DNA of 64,000 nt from Dyella sp. BiH032 (GTDB lineage: Bacteria > Pseudomonadota > Gammaproteobacteria > Xanthomonadales > Rhodanobacteraceae), in NCBI RefSeq assembly GCF_031954525.1, contig NZ_CP134867.1, positions 4,836,001 to 4,900,000 on the forward strand, read 5' to 3'. Under the pieces are notes generated by a model, which ran no database searches, was not told where the DNA came from, and worked only from the letters and a program-made list of their open reading frames with translations. Shown here one piece after another: positions 9,323 to 17,938 of this stretch. The translations under genes and the position numbers were made by a program. The stretch's first letter is position 1. Every line of letters starts with the position of its first letter.

Positions 9323-9976
9323 TCAGAGCTTCCCTTGCGTCTTGAAGGTCACTTCCTTGCGGTATGCCTCCAGCGCCTTGTCCACGACCTCGACCCACGC
9401 GCCTTCCGTAGCCGCCCCGTGCGCGTCCTCGACGTGCACGCTCACCGTGGTCGGCATGGCCGCGCCGCCGATGGACAGATCGGTCGCCACGTCGCTGTTC
9501 AGCGTGATGACCCACATTCCTGGCTGGAACCACGCCCAGAATTTCTTGATATGCACGTCCACGACGATGGCCGATGCATCTGCCTGGGCCGCGTCCTTCA
9601 CTTGATACCCCGCCTGCTGCAGCGCCGCGGCCAGGTTCTCGCGAACGACACCCGTGACGGTCTGGCCGTTCTCTAGCAGCACGTCGCCCAGCGCCTTGCC
9701 GAAGCCATTGCGCTTGCGGCCGATCGCGCGCGCCTTGATGCCGTCGCCGCTCTTGTTGGCGCCGCCGAAGCCCAGCGAAGGCGTGGAAGGCTCGGAAGGC
9801 GCTTCTTCGAAAGCGCGTTCGTCCGTCACCGAGCGAATGACGACGACCTTGGCCGAGCTGGACGGCGCCACTGTCGGCGGGCTCTTGAGACGGACTTCGC
9901 TGCGCGAAGTGGCGCAGCCGGCGAGCAGCGCGCACGCCAGTAGCACGGCAAGCCGGGCATGCCTGATCAAAACCAT
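9323..9976 (-). CDS. YajG-family lipoprotein
   Basis: A 217-residue protein with a signal peptide ending in the lipobox LLAGC (Cys21). Downstream it has the YajG-type layout: VRLKSPPTV near the N-terminus, VVVIRSVTDERAF, a LENGQTVTGVVRENLAAALQQAGY helix region split over about residues 100-125, and a strand-rich second half. It is expected to sit in the periplasmic face of a membrane. The family has no fixed function. It is transcribed leftward from a region shared with the divergent rmuC promoter. Confidence 0.75.
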   Translation of the reverse strand: MVLIRHARLAVLLACALLAGCATSRSEVRLKSPPTVAPSSSAKVVVIRSVTDERAFEEAPSEPSTPSLGFGGANKSGDGIKARAIGRKRNGFGKALGDVLLENGQTVTGVVRENLAAALQQAGYQVKDAAQADASAIVVDVHIKKFWAWFQPGMWVITLNSDVATDLSIGGAAMPTTVSVHVEDAHGAATEGAWVEVVDKALEAYRKEVTFKTQGKL

Positions 9977-10182
9977 TCGATTGTTCCCCTGTGGTTAACG
10001 AATACCGCCGGAAGCGAATCCGGCAGTTCCCTGTCCACGCCATGCCATTGCGACCGGCGCCGCCGGATTCTGTCATCGGGTCGGCAGGCTGTCCACGGCA
10101 TCCGCCGGGCCGGTTACCCAGGCCATCCCAGCACCTGAGACGCGGACGCGTACACTTACGCCCCAAGCCTTACGGAACCGCC

Positions 10183-11625
10183 ATGTCCCTCGTCGAAGTC
10201 CTGCTTCTCGCCCTCGTCCTTCTCGCCGTTGCCGTGCTGGCGTTGCAGGTGATCCTGCTGCGCGGACGCCATGACGGCGGCGTGCACGCGCGGCTGGACG
10301 CCATCAAGGACGACGGCGAACGCCTGCAACGCACCCTGCGCGAGGAACAGCGCGCCGGCCGCGAAGAACTACAGCAGGGCTTCGACCGTTTCCGCTCGCA
10401 CGTAGGCGAACAGCTCGGCGGCATGAGCGCGCACCAGGCCGAGCGCATCGAAGGTTTCGGCCAGCGCCTCAACCTGCTCACCGAGCGCACCGATACCGGC
10501 TTGCAGGCGCTGGCGCAGCGACTGGCCGAGGATGCGCGCCACAGCCGCCAGGAAGTCACGCTGGCCTTGAACCGTTTCGGGGAACAGCAGCAGCAGCGCC
10601 TGGCCGCACTCACCGCGGACAACGAAAAACGCCTGGGCGAGGTGCGCGCCACGCTGGAAAGCCAGCTGCAGGCCATCCAGCTGGACAACGCCGCGAAGCT
10701 GGAACAGATGCGCGCGACGGTGGACGAGAAACTGCACAACACGTTGGAGACGCGCCTGGGCCAATCGTTCCAGCTGGTCTCCGAACGCCTGGAAGCGGTG
10801 CAGCGCGGCCTCGGCGAGATGCAGAGCCTGGCCACTGGCGTGGGCGATCTCAAGCGCGTGCTGACCAACGTGAAGACGCGCGGCACTTTCGGCGAAGTGC
10901 AGCTGGGCGCGCTGCTGGAGCAGATCCTGATCCCCGACCAGTACGCCGCCAACGTCGCCACCATCCCCGGCTCCGCCGAACGCGTGGAGTACGCCATCCG
11001 CCTGCCCGGCAGCAGCGGCGACCAGCCCGTATGGCTGCCGATCGATGCCAAGTTCCCGGTGGAGGACTACCAGCGCCTGCTCGATGCGCAGGAAGCCGCC
11101 GATGCCGACGCCGCGCTGGCAGCGGGCCGCGCGCTGGAAACGCGCGTGCGCGAAGAGGCCCGGCGCATCCAGAGCAAGTACGTCGCGCCGCCGCACAGCA
11201 CCGACTTCGCCATCCTGTTCCTGCCCACCGAAGGCCTGTACGCGGAAGTGATCCGCCGCCCCGGCCTTTCGGATCTGCTGCAACGCGACTACCGCATCAC
11301 CCTCGCCGGCCCCACCACCCTCACCGCCCTGCTCAACAGCCTGCAGATGGGCTTCCGCACCCTGGCGATCGAAAAGCGCAGCAGCGAGGTATGGCAGCTG
11401 CTCGCCGCCGTGAAGACCGAGTTCGGCAAATTCGCCGGCGTGCTGGAAAAGACACGCAAGAAGCTCACCGAAGCCAGCAACGTAATCGACCAGGCCGGCG
11501 TGCGCACCCGCGCGATCGAACGGAAGCTGCGGCATGTGGAGACGCTGCCGGGTGAACAGGTTCAGCAGTTGCTTGGGCCGGCGACGGGTGGAGAGATCGA
11601 GGAAGAGGATGAAGCGGGAGAGTGA
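10183..11625 (+). CDS. rmuC: DNA recombination protein RmuC
   Basis: A 480-residue protein of the RmuC family (E. coli 475). It has one N-terminal membrane helix (residues 2-23, SLVEVLLLALVLLAVAVLA), then about 200 residues of heptad-rich coiled coil. The nuclease-like RmuC core follows, with TRGTFGEVQLGALLEQIL, PGSSGDQPVWLPIDAKFP and IMFLPTEGLYAEV-type blocks. RmuC limits recombination at inverted repeats. The ATG at 10183 follows a clear gap and gives the membrane anchor at once. An earlier GTG frame start at 9991 would overlap the yajG promoter and read as non-homologous sequence. Confidence 0.92.
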   Translation: MSLVEVLLLALVLLAVAVLALQVILLRGRHDGGVHARLDAIKDDGERLQRTLREEQRAGREELQQGFDRFRSHVGEQLGGMSAHQAERIEGFGQRLNLLTERTDTGLQALAQRLAEDARHSRQEVTLALNRFGEQQQQRLAALTADNEKRLGEVRATLESQLQAIQLDNAAKLEQMRATVDEKLHNTLETRLGQSFQLVSERLEAVQRGLGEMQSLATGVGDLKRVLTNVKTRGTFGEVQLGALLEQILIPDQYAANVATIPGSAERVEYAIRLPGSSGDQPVWLPIDAKFPVEDYQRLLDAQEAADADAALAAGRALETRVREEARRIQSKYVAPPHSTDFAILFLPTEGLYAEVIRRPGLSDLLQRDYRITLAGPTTLTALLNSLQMGFRTLAIEKRSSEVWQLLAAVKTEFGKFAGVLEKTRKKLTEASNVIDQAGVRTRAIERKLRHVETLPGEQVQQLLGPATGGEIEEEDEAGE

Positions 11626-11710
11626 GGGCCGCGGCGGAGCTGGCTCGTGAGCTTTTGGTGTTCGCGGCGGTGAAGCTGGGCCTACCCGGTTTTGGCCATA
11701 GAAAAGTTTG

Positions 11711-12137
11711 TCGCGAGCACCCGCCCCTCATCCCGCCTTCTCCCCGGAGGGGAGAAGGAGAAGTGAATACCGAGGCAAGCAAAACAAAAACAAGAGCGAG
11801 CGAAGCGACGCTCCGTGTTGCTCTTGATCTGCCGGGTTCCCTTCGCGGCGGTGAGGGCTGGACGATCAGGCCGCCGCAGGCGGGCGGGGACAGGACGTCC
11901 CCGCCTTTTCGATTCGGGCAGGGATGCCCGATCGAAAAGCCCGGCCAGCCCTCAACGCACCCGCAGCAGCGAAGGCTGCGGAGGGCGCCGCGCAGGGGGC
12001 CCTTCTTCTTGGTTACTTCTTCTCGTGGTCCCCCTTGAGGGGATGGGCAAGCAAGAAGAAGTAACTCGCTCTCGGCAGGAGAGCGAAACCCTCGCCCCGC
12101 AGGGGCGAGACACCACTGGCGACCACATCGCGACAAC
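11711..12137 (+). repeat. Dispersed hairpin-mosaic repeat, copy 2
   Basis: Second copy, filling most of the 574-bp gap between rmuC and the shikimate-dehydrogenase-like gene. It is nearly identical to copy 1 over about 430 bp. In the TTTTCGA stem it carries CGGGCA/TGCCCG where copies 1 and 4 carry AGGGCA/TGCCCT, so both arms have changed together. It also has the long loop insert seen in copy 1. The remaining spacer (11626-11710 and 12138-12199) shows nothing else. Confidence 0.85.
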
Positions 12138-12199
12138 TGAGCCGTTACGCCGGACAAAAGTGAGAGAGAGAGGCGCCAACCTGCGCCCAACAAGCACCA

Positions 12200-13015
12200 C
12201 TACCCCAACGCATGCGCCGCCGCCTCCTCCACCAACGCCCCCTCCGGCCGCACCCCCGTGTACAACACAAACTGCTCCACCGCCTGCAAGACAATCACCT
12301 CCGCCCCGGTGATGACGGGCTTGCCCAACTTCCGCGCCAGCCGGATCAACGGCGTCTCCGACGGCAACGCCACCACATCGAACACCACCTGCGCGCGCTC
12401 GACCTCCGCCTCCGAGAACGCCAGTGTCTCCGCATCCGGCCCTTCCATGCCCAGCGGCGTGACATTGACCAGCAGGCCGGCCTCGATGCCGCGCATGTCC
12501 GGCGCCCAGGTGTACCCCGTGGTGTCTGCCAGACCGCGGCCCGTGGCTTCGTTGCGCGCCACGATGTGCCCGTGACGGAAGCCCGCATCGCGCAATGCGC
12601 ACGCCACGGCTTTCGCCATGCCGCCGCTGCCGCGCAGCGCCAGTGGCGTCTGCGGGGGAACGCCATGCTGTTCGATCAGCTTCGCCACGGCGATGTAATC
12701 GGTGTTGTATGCGCGCAGACGGCCGTCGTCGTTGACGATGGTATTGATCGATGCGATCGCCTTCGCCGACGCATCGATCTCGTCGACCAGCGGAATGCAT
12801 GCCTCCTTGAATGGCATCGAAATCGCGCAGCCGCGGATGCCCAGCGCGCGGATGCCGCCGATCGCCGCGGGCAGGTCCTGCGTGGTGAAGGCCTTGTACA
12901 CGTAGTTCAGGCCGAGCGCCTCGTAGAGATAGTTCTGGAAGCGCGTGCCGAAATTGCCGGGCCGGCCCGACAGCGACATGCACAGCTTGGTGTCGCGATT
13001 GATGCGCAGGGTCAT
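12200..13015 (-). CDS. Shikimate 5-dehydrogenase-like protein (HI0607/SDH-L type)
   Basis: A 271-residue two-domain dehydrogenase. The substrate domain has the Lys of the catalytic pair in GCAISMPFKE and the Asp in AYNTDYIA. A nucleotide-binding glycine loop follows (LRGSGGMAKAVACAL), and the C-terminal Gln is in GAEVIVLQAVEQF. These match the AroE superfamily, and the sequence is closest to the SDH-like HI0607 branch (start MTLRINRDTKLCMSLSGRPGNFGTR split in its two halves). Members of that branch have weak shikimate activity and may not be the main AroE. It is transcribed leftward away from the envelope gene at 13144. Confidence 0.85.
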   Translation of the reverse strand: MTLRINRDTKLCMSLSGRPGNFGTRFQNYLYEALGLNYVYKAFTTQDLPAAIGGIRALGIRGCAISMPFKEACIPLVDEIDASAKAIASINTIVNDDGRLRAYNTDYIAVAKLIEQHGVPPQTPLALRGSGGMAKAVACALRDAGFRHGHIVARNEATGRGLADTTGYTWAPDMRGIEAGLLVNVTPLGMEGPDAETLAFSEAEVERAQVVFDVVALPSETPLIRLARKLGKPVITGAEVIVLQAVEQFVLYTGVRPEGALVEEAAAHALG

Positions 13016-13143
13016 GAGGACTCGCTCGTTTTACGGATCGTGCCCGGACCTTAGTCAGCGGCGGCACTGCGGATCAACCCCGTCCGCCGCGCGGCGGCGT
13101 TCCATCCCATGCATCGAGCTGCGATGCCTGCCGGAGCCTTCCC

Positions 13144-13896
13144 ATGAAAACCCTGCTTTTCGCGCTGGCCGTGGCCGCGGGCCTGGCGCACGCCGATGAC
13201 GCGCACGCCGTGGGGCGCATGCTGGACCTCAGCGTCTACGACCGCACCAGCCAGCACCCCCTGCCCGTCTACGTTCACCAGGGCCGCTACTACGTCGCCG
13301 GCGAGCCCGGGCACCGCTATCGCGTGGCGCTGCGCAGCCAGAGCGGCGAGGACCTGCTGGCCGTGCTGTCGGTGGATGGCATCAACGCCATCTCCGGCCA
13401 GACGACAACGTGGTCGCAGGCCGGCTATGTGCTCGATCCGCTCGACGCCACCGACGTCCTCGGCTGGCGCAAGAGCCTCACTCACGTGGCGGACTTCGTG
13501 TTCGCCGACATTGGCCAGAGTTATGCCGCGCGCACCGGACGCCCGGGCAACGTCGGCGTGATCGGCGTTGCGCTGTTCCGCCGGCGCCCCGAACCGAGCT
13601 ACGCGCCCAATGCCGCGATCGCGCAGGAAGCCGTGCCGGCCCCGGCGGCCCGGGCGGCGGACGCCCAGCGCCTGGTGGCCAAGGCCGGAGCTCCGCTCGG
13701 CACTGGCCACGGCGAGCGCGAGTATTCGGCGGTGAGCGAGGTGACCTTCGAGCGCGCCTCGGATACGCCGGACGAAGTGGTCACGCTCTACTACGACACG
13801 CGGGAGAACCTGGTGGCGCAGGGCATCCTGCCCGCCGAACGGCAGCGTCCGCGTCGTCCCGATCCGTTCCCGGGCGGCTTCGTGCCGGATCCCTGA
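13144..13896 (+). CDS. Exported protein of unknown function
   Basis: A 250-residue protein with a clean Sec signal peptide (MKTLLFALAVAAGLAHA, cleavage near residue 17-18). The mature part is mixed beta with few hydrophobic stretches and a Pro/Arg-rich end. No catalytic motif or known domain was recognised. The position alone, between the dehydrogenase-like gene (divergent) and folE, gives no functional hint. It is likely periplasmic. Confidence 0.65.
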   Translation: MKTLLFALAVAAGLAHADDAHAVGRMLDLSVYDRTSQHPLPVYVHQGRYYVAGEPGHRYRVALRSQSGEDLLAVLSVDGINAISGQTTTWSQAGYVLDPLDATDVLGWRKSLTHVADFVFADIGQSYAARTGRPGNVGVIGVALFRRRPEPSYAPNAAIAQEAVPAPAARAADAQRLVAKAGAPLGTGHGEREYSAVSEVTFERASDTPDEVVTLYYDTRENLVAQGILPAERQRPRRPDPFPGGFVPDP

Positions 13897-13961
13897 GGGC
13901 TTGTCCAAGGGCCCGGGGCTTGACGCGGGCGCTACACTTGACCGCCTGCGACACGTAAGGA

Positions 13962-14567
13962 ATGCCCATGAGCGACCAGCACCCGACCGACGTCACCCGC
14001 GAGCAAGCCGAGGAGGCGGTACGCGTGCTGCTGCGCTGGGCGGGCGAGGACCCCGCGCGCGAAGGCCTGCTCGACACGCCCAAACGCGTGGTGAAGGCCT
14101 ACCGCGACTGGTTCGCCGGCTACCTCACCGACCCGGGCGAGTACCTGCGCCGCACCTTCGAGGAAGTGGCCGGCTACGACGAGATGGTCGTGTTGCGCGA
14201 CATCGAGTTCGAGAGCCATTGCGAGCACCACATGGCGCCGATCATCGGCCGCGCCCACGTCGGCTATCTGCCGACCAACCGCGTGGTGGGCATCAGCAAG
14301 CTGGCGCGCGTGGTGGACGCCTACGCGCGCCGCTTCCAGGTGCAGGAGAAGCTCACCGCGCAGATCGCGCAGTGCATCCAGGAAAACCTGCACCCGGCTG
14401 GCGTGGCCGTGGTGATCGACGCCAGCCACGAGTGCATGACCACGCGTGGCGTGCATAAGCGCGGCGTGTCGATGGTCACCAGCCAGATGCTCGGCTCGTT
14501 CCGCGACGACGCGCGCACACGCGCGGAATTCCTGCAGTTCATCGGCATCCGCGGCGGCGTGCGCTGA
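13962..14567 (+). CDS. folE: GTP cyclohydrolase I
   Basis: A 201-residue enzyme that opens the pterin pathway by converting GTP to 7,8-dihydroneopterin triphosphate for folate. The zinc ligands are visible: Cys87 with the following His pair in SHCEHH, and the second Cys in SHECMTTRG. The conserved GRAHVGYLP and [10 protein letters not shown] blocks are also present. MPMSD at 13962 and MSD at 13968 are both possible starts. The stop overlaps the ATG of the EF-hand gene (TGATG). Confidence 0.95.
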   Translation: MPMSDQHPTDVTREQAEEAVRVLLRWAGEDPAREGLLDTPKRVVKAYRDWFAGYLTDPGEYLRRTFEEVAGYDEMVVLRDIEFESHCEHHMAPIIGRAHVGYLPTNRVVGISKLARVVDAYARRFQVQEKLTAQIAQCIQENLHPAGVAVVIDASHECMTTRGVHKRGVSMVTSQMLGSFRDDARTRAEFLQFIGIRGGVR

Positions 14568-14902
14568 TGCACCGCGCGTTCGCGGCGGCGCTGGCCGCGC
14601 TGCCGCTGCTGGCTGGCGCACAGGGCTTTCCGCGCACGCCATCGGAGTATCTGAGGCTGATGGATGCCGATGGCGATGGCCGGGTCAGCGAACAGGAATA
14701 CGTCGACTACCTGAGTGCGGGCTTCCGCCGCATGGACGCGAACGGCGACGGCGTCCTGGAGCCCGAGGAACTGCCCGGCGGGCGCGGCAAGGCGATCAGC
14801 CTGCACACGCACCAGGACAACCTGCGCCGGCAGTTCCACAAGCTGGACCGCAACCGCGATGGCTACCTCGACGCGAAGGAACTGGCGGCGCCGCCAGCCT
14901 GA
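14567..14902 (+). CDS. Small exported EF-hand calcium-binding protein
   Basis: A 111-residue protein with a signal peptide (residues 1-18, ending LLAGAQG) and three EF-hand loops: DADGDGRVSEQE, DANGDGVLEPEE and DRNRDGYLDAKE. All three have acidic residues at the calcium-coordinating positions. It is probably periplasmic. It is translationally coupled to folE through an overlapping stop/start. That coupling is unusual for the two activities and may be only local. Confidence 0.8.
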   Translation: MHRAFAAALAALPLLAGAQGFPRTPSEYLRLMDADGDGRVSEQEYVDYLSAGFRRMDANGDGVLEPEELPGGRGKAISLHTHQDNLRRQFHKLDRNRDGYLDAKELAAPPA

Positions 14903-15010
14903 CGTCTTCTGCCCGCAGGAGATGCCGGCAGTCAGATGAAGGGGGCGCTGAAGCGGCGCGACGGCGCGCGGCGGGGTCTGAGGTTCCTTCTTCGCCGCTC
15001 CGTAGGTCCC

Positions 15011-15052
15011 CCTCACCCCAACCTCCTCCCCGCAGGGGAGAGGGAGTGCGTT
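15011..15052. repeat. Short variant of the CCTC...CCCCGCAGGGG hairpin repeat
   Basis: The sequence around CCTCACCCCAACCTCCTCCC and CGCAGGGGAGAGGGAG forms a CTCCCC/GGGGAG stem-loop. It resembles the left-end hairpin of the four large repeats, but without the rest of the element. The 247-bp gap holding it also has the promoter side of the MFS gene. Confidence 0.55.
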
Positions 15053-15149
15053 CTGAGGTTTCTTCCGGGTCGAAGTCATGATGCGGCGCTACAACGCGCG
15101 TCATCTGCCTTGCGCTATCGTTCGCGCTTCCTTACCTCGCCGCCGGATC

Positions 15150-16538
15150 ATGGACCAGCCCGTCACGCACGTCCCCGAACCGCGTCGCCGCGCGGCGGTC
15201 GCCTTCGTCTTCGTCACGGTGCTGCTGGACATGCTGGCCTTCGGCATCGTGATCCCCACGCTGCCGCACCTGATCGAAAAACTCGCCGGCGGCGGCATCG
15301 CCGAGGCGGCGTCGTGGGTGGGCATCTTCAGTACCGTGTTCGCGGTGGTGCAGTTCATCTTCTCGCCGGTGCAGGGCGCGCTGTCGGACCGCTTCGGCCG
15401 GCGGCCCGTCATCTTGATTTCGAACCTGGGCCTGGCCCTGGATTTCGTGGTGCTGGCTCTGGCGCCCACGCTGTGGCTGCTGTTCGCGGGACGCATCGTG
15501 CTCGGCATGACCGCCGCCAGCTTCACCACCGCCAACGCATATATCGCCGACATCACACCCAAAGAGAAGCGCGCCGCCGCATTCGGCATGCTCGGCGGCG
15601 CCTTCGGCCTGGGCTTCATCATGGGGCCGGGCCTGGGCGGCGTGCTGGGCGATATCTCGCTGCGCCTGCCGTTCTGGGTGGCCGCGGGGCTGGCCGCGTG
15701 CAACTTCCTCTACGGTTACTTCGTGCTGCCCGAATCGCTGCCCAAGGAACGCCGCACGCCACGCTTCGAGCTGCACAGCGCGCATCCGCTGGGCGCGCTC
15801 AAGCTGCTGCGCCGCGACCCGGTGCTGCTGGGGCTGGGCGTGGTGATGTTCCTGGTCTATCTCGCGCACTACGTATTGCAGACCACCTTCGTGCTGTATG
15901 CCGATTACCGCTACGGCTGGGGCACGCGCGCGGTCGGCCTGGTGCTGATGCTGGTGGGCGCCTGCGACGGCTCGGTACAGGCCTTCCTCACCGGCCGGCT
16001 CACGCCGCGCTTTGGCGAACGGCGCGTGCTGGTGGCCGGCATGCTGTGCGGCATCGGCGCCTTCCTGCTGATGGGCCTGGCCGACGTGGGCTGGGTGTTC
16101 CTGCTAGGCATTCCGCTCATGGCGCTGTGGGGCCTGTCCGGCCCGCCGATCCAGGCGATCATGACGCACCAGGTGGACCCCACCGAGCAAGGCCGCCTAC
16201 AGGGCGCGATCACCAGCCTGGGAAGCTTCGCCGGCATCTTCGGGCCCACGCTGTTCGCGCAGATCTTTTCCTTTTCGATTTCGCCGTCGTCGCCGCTGCA
16301 CCTGCCCGGCCTGGCCTTCGTGGTGGCGGCTGCCTTGCTGGTGATCGGCACGGTGATCGCCGCGCGCACCATGCGCCACGCCAGCGACCTGGCCACCCGG
16401 CGCGGCGAACCGCCCGCATGCGCGGCGCCGGTGCCGCACGATCTCTCGCCCGTCGCCGCCACCCATCCTGTCGATCCCGACGTCGATCCCGTCGACGCCG
16501 GGCGCGATCCCATCCGTCCTTCGGAGCCATCCCCATGA
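15150..16538 (+). CDS. MFS drug-efflux transporter, TetA-like (DHA1) family
   Basis: A 462-residue membrane protein with 12 predicted helices. It carries the motif A loop between helices 2 and 3 (GALSDRFGRRPVI) and motif-C-like glycines (GGAFGLGFIMGPGLGG). These are typical of the proton-driven TCR/Tet branch of the major facilitator superfamily. The ATG at 15150 (MDQPVTHVPEP) precedes the first helix. Longer upstream starts read only Arg-rich sequence. The C-terminal 60 residues are Pro/Asp-rich and cytosolic. Its stop overlaps the DUF1993 start (ATGA). The substrate is unknown. Confidence 0.85.
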   Translation: MDQPVTHVPEPRRRAAVAFVFVTVLLDMLAFGIVIPTLPHLIEKLAGGGIAEAASWVGIFSTVFAVVQFIFSPVQGALSDRFGRRPVILISNLGLALDFVVLALAPTLWLLFAGRIVLGMTAASFTTANAYIADITPKEKRAAAFGMLGGAFGLGFIMGPGLGGVLGDISLRLPFWVAAGLAACNFLYGYFVLPESLPKERRTPRFELHSAHPLGALKLLRRDPVLLGLGVVMFLVYLAHYVLQTTFVLYADYRYGWGTRAVGLVLMLVGACDGSVQAFLTGRLTPRFGERRVLVAGMLCGIGAFLLMGLADVGWVFLLGIPLMALWGLSGPPIQAIMTHQVDPTEQGRLQGAITSLGSFAGIFGPTLFAQIFSFSISPSSPLHLPGLAFVVAAALLVIGTVIAARTMRHASDLATRRGEPPACAAPVPHDLSPVAATHPVDPDVDPVDAGRDPIRPSEPSP

Positions 16539-17041
16539 CGCTTTCCATGTACCAGGCCTCGGTGCCCGTATTCCTGCGCGCACTCGGCAACCTCCACCAC
16601 GTGCTGAAGAAAGGCGAGGCCCACGCGCACGCCAAGAACATCTCGCCCGACGTGCTGCTGCAGACGCGCCTGATCCCGGACATGCTGCCGCTGACGCGCC
16701 AGGTGCAGATCGCCACCGACATGGCCAAGAACGGCACCGCCCGCCTGGCCGGCGTGGAGCCGCTGAAGTTCGAGGACACCGAGACCAGCTTCGACCAGCT
16801 CTACGCGCGCATCGAGCGCGCAGTCGAATACATCAAGGGCTTCAAGCCCGAGCAGGTCGACGGCAGCGAAGCGCGGCAGGTCACCATCAAGACCCGCAAC
16901 GGCGAACAGCATTTCGAGGGCCAGGCCTACCTGCTGCACTACCTGCTGCCCAACCTGTTCTTCCACTGCACCACGGCCTACGCGATCCTGCGCAGCTCCG
17001 GCGTGGAAATCGGCAAGTCGGATTACATGGGCAAGTTCTGA
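16535..17041 (+). CDS. DUF1993 family protein
   Basis: A 168-residue soluble protein matching the DUF1993 pattern: SMYQASVPVFLRALGNL at the start, DVLLQTRLIPDMLPLTRQVQIA, KFEDTETSFDQLYARIERA, and LLHYLLPNLFFHCTTAYAILR near the end (blocks quoted in parts). The family is related to the DinB-like four-helix bundle, with a His-rich putative metal site. No reaction is known. The four-base overlap with the transporter stop indicates coupled translation. Confidence 0.83.
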   Translation: MTLSMYQASVPVFLRALGNLHHVLKKGEAHAHAKNISPDVLLQTRLIPDMLPLTRQVQIATDMAKNGTARLAGVEPLKFEDTETSFDQLYARIERAVEYIKGFKPEQVDGSEARQVTIKTRNGEQHFEGQAYLLHYLLPNLFFHCTTAYAILRSSGVEIGKSDYMGKF

Positions 17042-17144
17042 TCCGCTTACCGGCGGGCGCCGCGGCGGCGGTGCCTGCCCATTCCCGGTTGCCTTTCGGC
17101 CTGGCGCCCCCATCTGCGTGGCATTCCCCTCCCGGAGCACGCCG

Positions 17145-17795
17145 ATGGCCGCCAAACCCGTGAAGATCGATTTCGTCTCGGACGTCGTCTGCCCGTGGTG
17201 CGCGGTCGGCCTCAGTTCGCTCGAACAGGCGCTGCGCAACCTGGAGGGCGAAGTGGATGCTTCGATCGAGTTCCATCCCTTCGAGCTGAATCCCCAGATG
17301 GCGCCGGAAGGCGAAGACGTGGGCGAACACCTCGCGCGCAAGTACGGCAGCACGCCGGAGCAGATGGCACAGAACCGCGAGGCGATCCGCGAACGCGGCG
17401 CGTCGGTGGGCTTCACGTTCAACATGGACAAGCGCAGCCGCATCTACAACACCTTCGACGCGCACCGGCTGCTGCACTGGGCCGAAACGCAGGGCAAGCA
17501 GCGCGAACTCAAGCATGCGCTGCTGGGCGCCTACTTCACGGACGGCCGCGACGTCAGCGACCGCGACGTGCTCGTCGCCGCGGCCGGCCAAGTCGGCCTG
17601 GAGGCGGCCGAGGCGCGCAAGGTGCTCGACGAGAACCGCTACGCCGACGAAGTCCGCGAGCAGGAACGTTTCTACCAGTCGCAGGGCGTGCGCGCGGTGC
17701 CCTCGGTCATCGTCAACGGGCGCTACCTGATCCAGGGCGGCCAGCCGCCCGAAGTGTTCGAGCAGAGCCTGCGCCGCATCGCGGCGGAAGGCTGA
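17145..17795 (+). CDS. DsbA-family FrnE-like thiol oxidoreductase
   Basis: A 216-residue cytosolic thioredoxin-fold protein with the redox motif CPWC (Cys16 and Cys19) right after the first strand. The fold's cis-proline region is VRAVPSVIVNGRY near residue 185. The helical insert is of the 2-hydroxychromene-2-carboxylate isomerase/FrnE type. No signal peptide is present, unlike periplasmic DsbA. The family is thought to act on disulfides during oxidative stress. It stands as its own unit before dinG. Confidence 0.87.
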   Translation: MAAKPVKIDFVSDVVCPWCAVGLSSLEQALRNLEGEVDASIEFHPFELNPQMAPEGEDVGEHLARKYGSTPEQMAQNREAIRERGASVGFTFNMDKRSRIYNTFDAHRLLHWAETQGKQRELKHALLGAYFTDGRDVSDRDVLVAAAGQVGLEAAEARKVLDENRYADEVREQERFYQSQGVRAVPSVIVNGRYLIQGGQPPEVFEQSLRRIAAEG

Positions 17796-17938
17796 CCTCG
17801 CGGCTTCTGCCCCAGGGCTTCCGCCCCCCGGGCTTCTGACCCACGGCGTCCGGGCACGCGCCGGCCCGGACCCGTACAATGGCCGGACCGCGTCCGCCCC
17901 GACGGCCGGCGCCCTTCGTTCTTCTCTCCGCCGGCCGC

